A stretch of DNA of 64,000 nucleotides, from contig JAGYXB010001010.1 in assembly GCA_022495005.1 (NCBI GenBank), positions 930,001 to 994,000 of the forward strand. The letters run 5' to 3'. The notes beneath the pieces were generated by a model. That model made no database searches. It saw nothing but the letters and a program-made list of their open reading frames with translations, and had not been told where the DNA came from. The number at the start of each line of letters is the position of its first letter. The first letter of the stretch is position 1. Origin of the DNA: Rhyacophila brunnea. Taxonomy: Eukaryota; Arthropoda; Insecta; Trichoptera; Rhyacophilidae. The position numbers and the translations under genes are program-made. Of this stretch, positions 60,232 to 64,000 are shown in pieces.

Positions 60232-60668
60232 AGTTTTTCTTAGCTCGTATTCTGATTTGTCCGGTGGCTCTTTGTCCGGTACAAATCATGCAATCGATTT
60301 TTAACCAACTTCCCGACTAGCTAGACATTTTAAACTTTTAGAATATATCAGAACACGGTGCCAATGCATTTTTTAATACTTTTAGCCATCTTTAAGTAGA
60401 ATTTAATTCATCTTCAGTTAATTCTGTTTTGTATGAAAATTTATTTCGACACCATTATTGGTTGCTAGAGGTCTGGGGTCCTAGCAACTAAATTATTAAT
60501 ATATACGTGCCTTACTATGGAAATCAATATGACATTTCAGTATTATTTCTATCAAGTTCAAAATTTTTGATCGTTTAAGCTAGTCAAGTCAAGTCAAGTT
60601 TATATTATGATTCAACAGAAAATTTAAAAACGTTGTATATAAAAAGTTCTTTTTATCTTGTAATTCTT
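60232..60668 (+). repeat. Dispersed ~430-bp repeat, copy 3
   Basis: Same start (GTTTTTCTTAGCTCG) and end (AAAAGTTCTTTTTATCTTG) as copies 1 and 2, with the GGTTGCTAGAGGTCTGGGG...CCTAGCAAC hairpin. It lies directly right of a TAGAATTTAAATTCAAATT repeat (60160-60225), also present at 45405-45480. Confidence 0.87.
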
Positions 60669-61730
60669 TAGTGAATTACTTCATCATGCATAACATCTCA
60701 AAATCTAAGCAACAAAATGACATCTCAACATAATATGATTACTGTTGTTAGTAGTAGTTGACTATTGATATCTAATTGTAAAACATAGGGGCTAAAATGA
60801 AATTATGAAAGGCTATAAAAAGATCGACTTTTTCAAAGCCTTATATGGCGTCCTTTAACGGTTCTCATTGAATTATCTGCTGAACGTATTACAAATCATA
60901 TAGATACAGGATCATCAACATTTATGAAATTGTAATTGTAGAAGGGGTCAGATTATAAACTGACGATATTATATAACGAGGGGGTAAGGGGGCTTGCAGA
61001 AATATGACGTCATAACAAAACAAATATTAACCCTTTTTTTCATATAATAAACTATTCCGAGATAACAATTTTCTAAAATCGAACATTTATGACATTTTTT
61101 TAATGAATTGGGATTCAAGTAACGAATATCACGTAATTTAGACAATGGTAATAATAATATATTGTGACAAAATTTAAATTTTATGGGATATTATTTCGAT
61201 AAAATAATACTCAAAATCGTGTGAAATAATAATTTTTTATATTATTCAGTTTCAAAAAACAGCTGAGTTGAATTTTGACGATATAGAAGTATTAATTTAA
61301 ATATTTGTTATAACATAAATAATGCTTTTACCATAGTTTCACAATGTTCATTTTACTATTATTAACATACCCGATATACGTATAACATGCATATTATATT
61401 AAATCCCTCTCCTCAATGTGATAGTTGAGACCTAGTCTTGTATGCCTTCCTTGGGAGACTCTGCCATTAACCGAGCTGATGAAAGCGCGCTGGCATGTAT
61501 GGAAGCTCTGCCAGTATCTCTCTAATACTGCTGTTATTGTACATCGTGTCGCCATACGAGTGAATGAATTAACAATATTATCAATATCGTCGATTATCTT
61601 TGGAAAAATAACAAAAAAAAGTGATACCAATATAATTTTTCACAATTTAATATTTTAATATATTATAGATATTATGTAATACTTATAATGCATTTTAATA
61701 TATAATAACAATACTTATTGAACATACGTA

Positions 61731-63021
61731 CGAGGGTGGGTCAATAATTCCTTAGAAAAAAGCATTAAAACAGTTTTTATTTTTGTATTTTTTTTTAATT
61801 TCTCAACATAATCTCCTTGGAGCTCAATACACTTGGTTAGACGTTTCTCAATTTTTTTAAACCGTCAGAAAAATAAGTTTTCGGAAGGTCCTCAAAATAA
61901 GCATTTGTCCGATCGACGACTTCTTAATTTGAAAAAAAACGTTGTCCACTTAGCCATTTTTTTAAGTTTGGGAAAAGAAAAAGTCACTGGGGGCTAAATC
62001 TGGCGAATATGGTGGGTGGTCGACCAATTCGAACTTCAATTCTTCAATTTTAGCCATTGATCGTAAACATGTGTGAACACGGGCATTGTCCTGATAAAAG
62101 AGGATTTTTTTCCCGTTTAAATGAGGCCATTTTTCTTCAATTTCGTTTTTTAGCTGGTCCAATAAAGATGCATAATAATCCCCTGTTATTGTTTTCCTTT
62201 TTCCAAATAGTCAACGAAAATAATTCCACGTGCATCCCAAAATACAGTAGCCATAACCTTACCAGCTGATTTTACGGTTTTCGCCTTCTTTGGACATGGT
62301 TCGCCTTTCGCAATCCACTGCTTTGACTGTTCTTTCGTCTCGGGAGCATAGTGGTGTATCCATGTTTCATCTACAGTCACAAAGCGACGAAAAAATTCAT
62401 CCGGATTGCATTGCATGATCGACAACAGGGCTTTAGAGGCCACCACCCTATTGCGTTTATTGTCGACTGTGAGCAAACGCGGCACCCATCTTGCAGAAAT
62501 ATTTTTCATGCCCAATTTGTCATGTAAAATAGAAATGACGCTACCTTTTGAGATCCCTGTAACCTCAATTATCTTACTCAACTTTAATCTTCGGTCACTT
62601 AACACCATATCGTGGATTTTACTGATCATTTCTGGTGTAGTCACCTCTACAGGACGTCCTGAGCGTGGTTCATCCTTTGTTGATGTACGACCACGTTTAA
62701 ATTCATTTAACCAGTTATAAATAGTTGCAAGTGAAGGAGCAGATATGCCGTGAACTAAATCCAACTCATTTTTTATTTCCTTTGCTGTTAACCCTTTTAT
62801 ATTAAAATGTTTAATAACAGCTCTAAACTCAATTTTCCATTTTTCCATTTTCCACAAGCAAATTTTTTTTTTAAATGTACGAAAACACACAACAACCCGA
62901 CCAATCTGATTGAAACTTCGCAGCATACTGAATCGGTAGTGCCGCTGCATGAAAACAAACCGCTTACAGTACTAGTCGCGCCACTTGTCGGCTTTTCTAA
63001 GGACTTATTGACCCACCCTCG
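61731..63021 (-). mobile_element. 1291-bp mariner element with intact ends
   Basis: Inverted ends CGAGGGTGGGTCAATAATTC (left) and, reversed, CGAGGGTGGGTCAATAAGTC (right), continuing through CTTAGAAAA. TA duplications flank it (61729-61730 and 63022-63023). Length is normal for mariner. The transposase gene inside is broken (see 61850-62848), so it is non-autonomous now but could still be moved by an active relative. Confidence 0.96.
61850..62848 (-). pseudogene. Mariner transposase gene with frameshifts
   Basis: The start is ATG at 62848 (MEKWKIEFRAVIKHF), the usual position; the upstream in-frame Met at 62950 lies near the terminal repeat. Two N-terminal helix-turn-helix regions (SAPSLATIYNWLNEFKRG; LSKIIEVTGISKGSVISILH), then catalytic blocks VTVDETWIHHY (first Asp), FYQDNARVHT (second Asp) and HPPYSPDLAPSDFF (third Asp, D34D). 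One A appears missing near 62194 (GGAAAACAATAA ends the first frame), a second shift follows SDFFF near 61985, and at least two stops lie in the C-terminal region. All three catalytic Asp are still encoded. Inactive as it stands. Confidence 0.95.
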
Positions 63022-63023
63022 TA

Positions 63024-63639
63024 TTTTGAAAACACTTCTGGGAAAATAATATATTATAAGCAATAGAATAAAATCTTTTTTTGAAAAAAGTATGACACCA
63101 CGCAGGAATCGAATCTTCATCTCTCGGGTATCGTGCTCACGCACATAGACAACTATGCTAAAGGAGTCATACAAATTTTAACTAATGGCTTTTAATACTG
63201 ACTGAAGCGCTTTCTAAATTTAGCTACCATTGGCGATCGGCTTTTGTATTTTAAATCAAAGTACGTAATACTTACTAAAAGATAGTTCATTATAGTTGAT
63301 TGCTATCTTTAGTAATACTGTTAGTATTGTCGATTGATTAATTTTCTATTCGTTACACGTATCATCACTATACTCGAACAACATCTTCTTGGCTAGGTGT
63401 TCTAACTAACTGTGAACTAACAAGCTCCTCCCATTTTTAACCGCAATTCCATTATAAAGTAACAAGCTCCTCCCATTTAGTCGACAACAGCGCTTTCCGG
63501 CTTTTGTCTAAATCTTCTTGTTGGAGAGTAGAAGCAAACGCTTTTGTTTGACTCTGAACCTACAGTTTATTGATAGCGATAATAATGAATTGAATGTTAA
63601 TTTATGAATCGTATCATTTTTAGACCACGCTTGAAATGG
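63024..63639. other. Intergenic or intronic, no gene seen
   Basis: Apart from the tRNA-like segment, a short tandem AACAAGCTCCTCCCATTT (63419 and 63462) is visible. Nothing else is supported. Confidence 0.5.
63085..63170 (-). other. tRNA-like segment
   Basis: On the minus strand TGACTCCTTTAGCATAGTTG starts a possible acceptor stem with GGTGTCA 70 bases later (one mismatch), and GATTCGATTCCTGCG is a B box. Too irregular for a confident tRNA; tRNA-derived repeat or pseudogene. Confidence 0.35.
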
Positions 63640-64000
63640 TCTTCTTCTTATTGTGCCATCCCCTAATGGAGGTCGGCCACCATCAAGGCGATCTTAGATT
63701 TGTCGTCTGCTACCCGGAACAGTTCAGTGGAGCTGCACTCGTACCAATCACGGAGGTTCTTAAGCCACGAAATGCGGCGCCGTCCTCAGCTACGCTTACC
63801 ATTTATCTTTCCTTGAATGAAAAGTTGGGGAATACTGTACTTTTGTCCTACCATGATGTGGCCGAGGTACTGTAGTTTCCTGGTTTTGATACTATGCAGA
63901 ACTTCTCGGTCCTTCCCCATTCGATTGAGAACTTCAGCATTTGTCACCCGGTCAGTCCAAGGAATTTTCAGGATGCGTCTACAGCCACATCTCGAAAGCT
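63640..64000 (-). pseudogene. RTE-like LINE reverse-transcriptase C-terminus, entering from the right edge
   Basis: The minus strand in shifting frames reads RCGCRRILKIPWTDRVTNAE, LHSIKTRKLQYLGHIMVGQK, IPQLFIQGKINGK, RRRRISWLKNLRDWYECSST and ELFRVA, a standard RTE-type C-terminus ('RR.LKI.W.D.VTN.EVL', 'IKTRKL.YLGHI', 'RRRISWLKNLR.WY'). Frame breaks near 63770 and 63700. The 5' part lies beyond 64000. Confidence 0.8.

Larger units (their letters stand above)
57062..61730. other. Probable following intron; repeats only
   Basis: AT-rich. Contains a tRNA-like segment (58390-58470), a direct repeat pair (59097 and 59678), repeat copy 3 (60232-60668) and an unassigned minus-strand open frame at 61394-61630. 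The frame at 59364-59558 (minus) lies between the direct repeats and matches nothing known to me. Confidence 0.45.

Overview
The window is nuclear DNA of an insect. It is strongly AT-rich, with long introns bounded by GT/AG and dense remains of transposable elements. The frequent short motifs of the GTAGGTACCTAC type, together with the mix of hAT, mariner and LINE relics, suggest a moth or butterfly (inference, not proof). There is no sign of bacterial, plastid or viral organisation. Most open frames longer than 60 codons are fragments of transposons or chance frames.

Positions 1-22251, minus strand: one chemosensory gene, an ionotropic receptor (IR) of the IR76b co-receptor type. I rebuilt seven exons by hand (22251-22158, 19285-19203, 15298-15110, 11804-11468, 5549-5356, 1532-1240, 431-248). 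The splice phases agree at every junction and give 458 codons: signal peptide, S1 lobe, M1, pore, M3, S2 lobe and M4. There is no large amino-terminal domain. The last exon(s) lie left of base 1. The introns carry a 388-bp hAT MITE, a 697-bp hAT element, a 243-bp hAT MITE, a decayed hAT transposase, tRNA-headed SINEs, LINE fragments and one copy of a 0.4-kb dispersed repeat. At the left edge, 56 bp of the last visible exon and its donor are duplicated next to a hAT terminus.

Positions 22252-44748: no gene found. It holds a GC-rich block upstream of the receptor (22.6-22.8 kb), an array of eight diverged ~130-bp units (25.8-26.8 kb), a TIR MITE (27.2 kb), further copies of one LINE (28.4-29.1 and 30.3-30.7 kb), hAT elements with 8-bp target duplications (29.9, 31.6, 38.3, 40.3 kb), a SINE, and an unexplained GC-rich block at 35.4-36.6 kb.

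Positions 44749-57061, plus strand: two isolated exons (44762-44922 and 56938-57061), each with good splice sites. They join in phase into a Ser/Pro/Ala-rich protein start of 95 codons. I infer the 5' coding end of an unidentified gene with a 12-kb intron, running right. That intron contains an inverted-repeat element, two hAT elements, a fossil Tc1/mariner transposase broken by a hAT MITE, and two LINE 3' ends.

Positions 57062-64000: probably the next intron of the plus-strand gene. It holds a 0.58-kb-spaced direct repeat, the third copy of the 0.4-kb repeat, a 1291-bp mariner with intact ends but a frameshifted transposase (61731-63021), and a LINE 3' end on the minus strand at the right edge.

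No CRISPR array, rRNA, convincing functional tRNA or new defence-like system was found. The most useful results are the two hand-built spliced genes, neither visible as a long open frame, and the nested transposon history.
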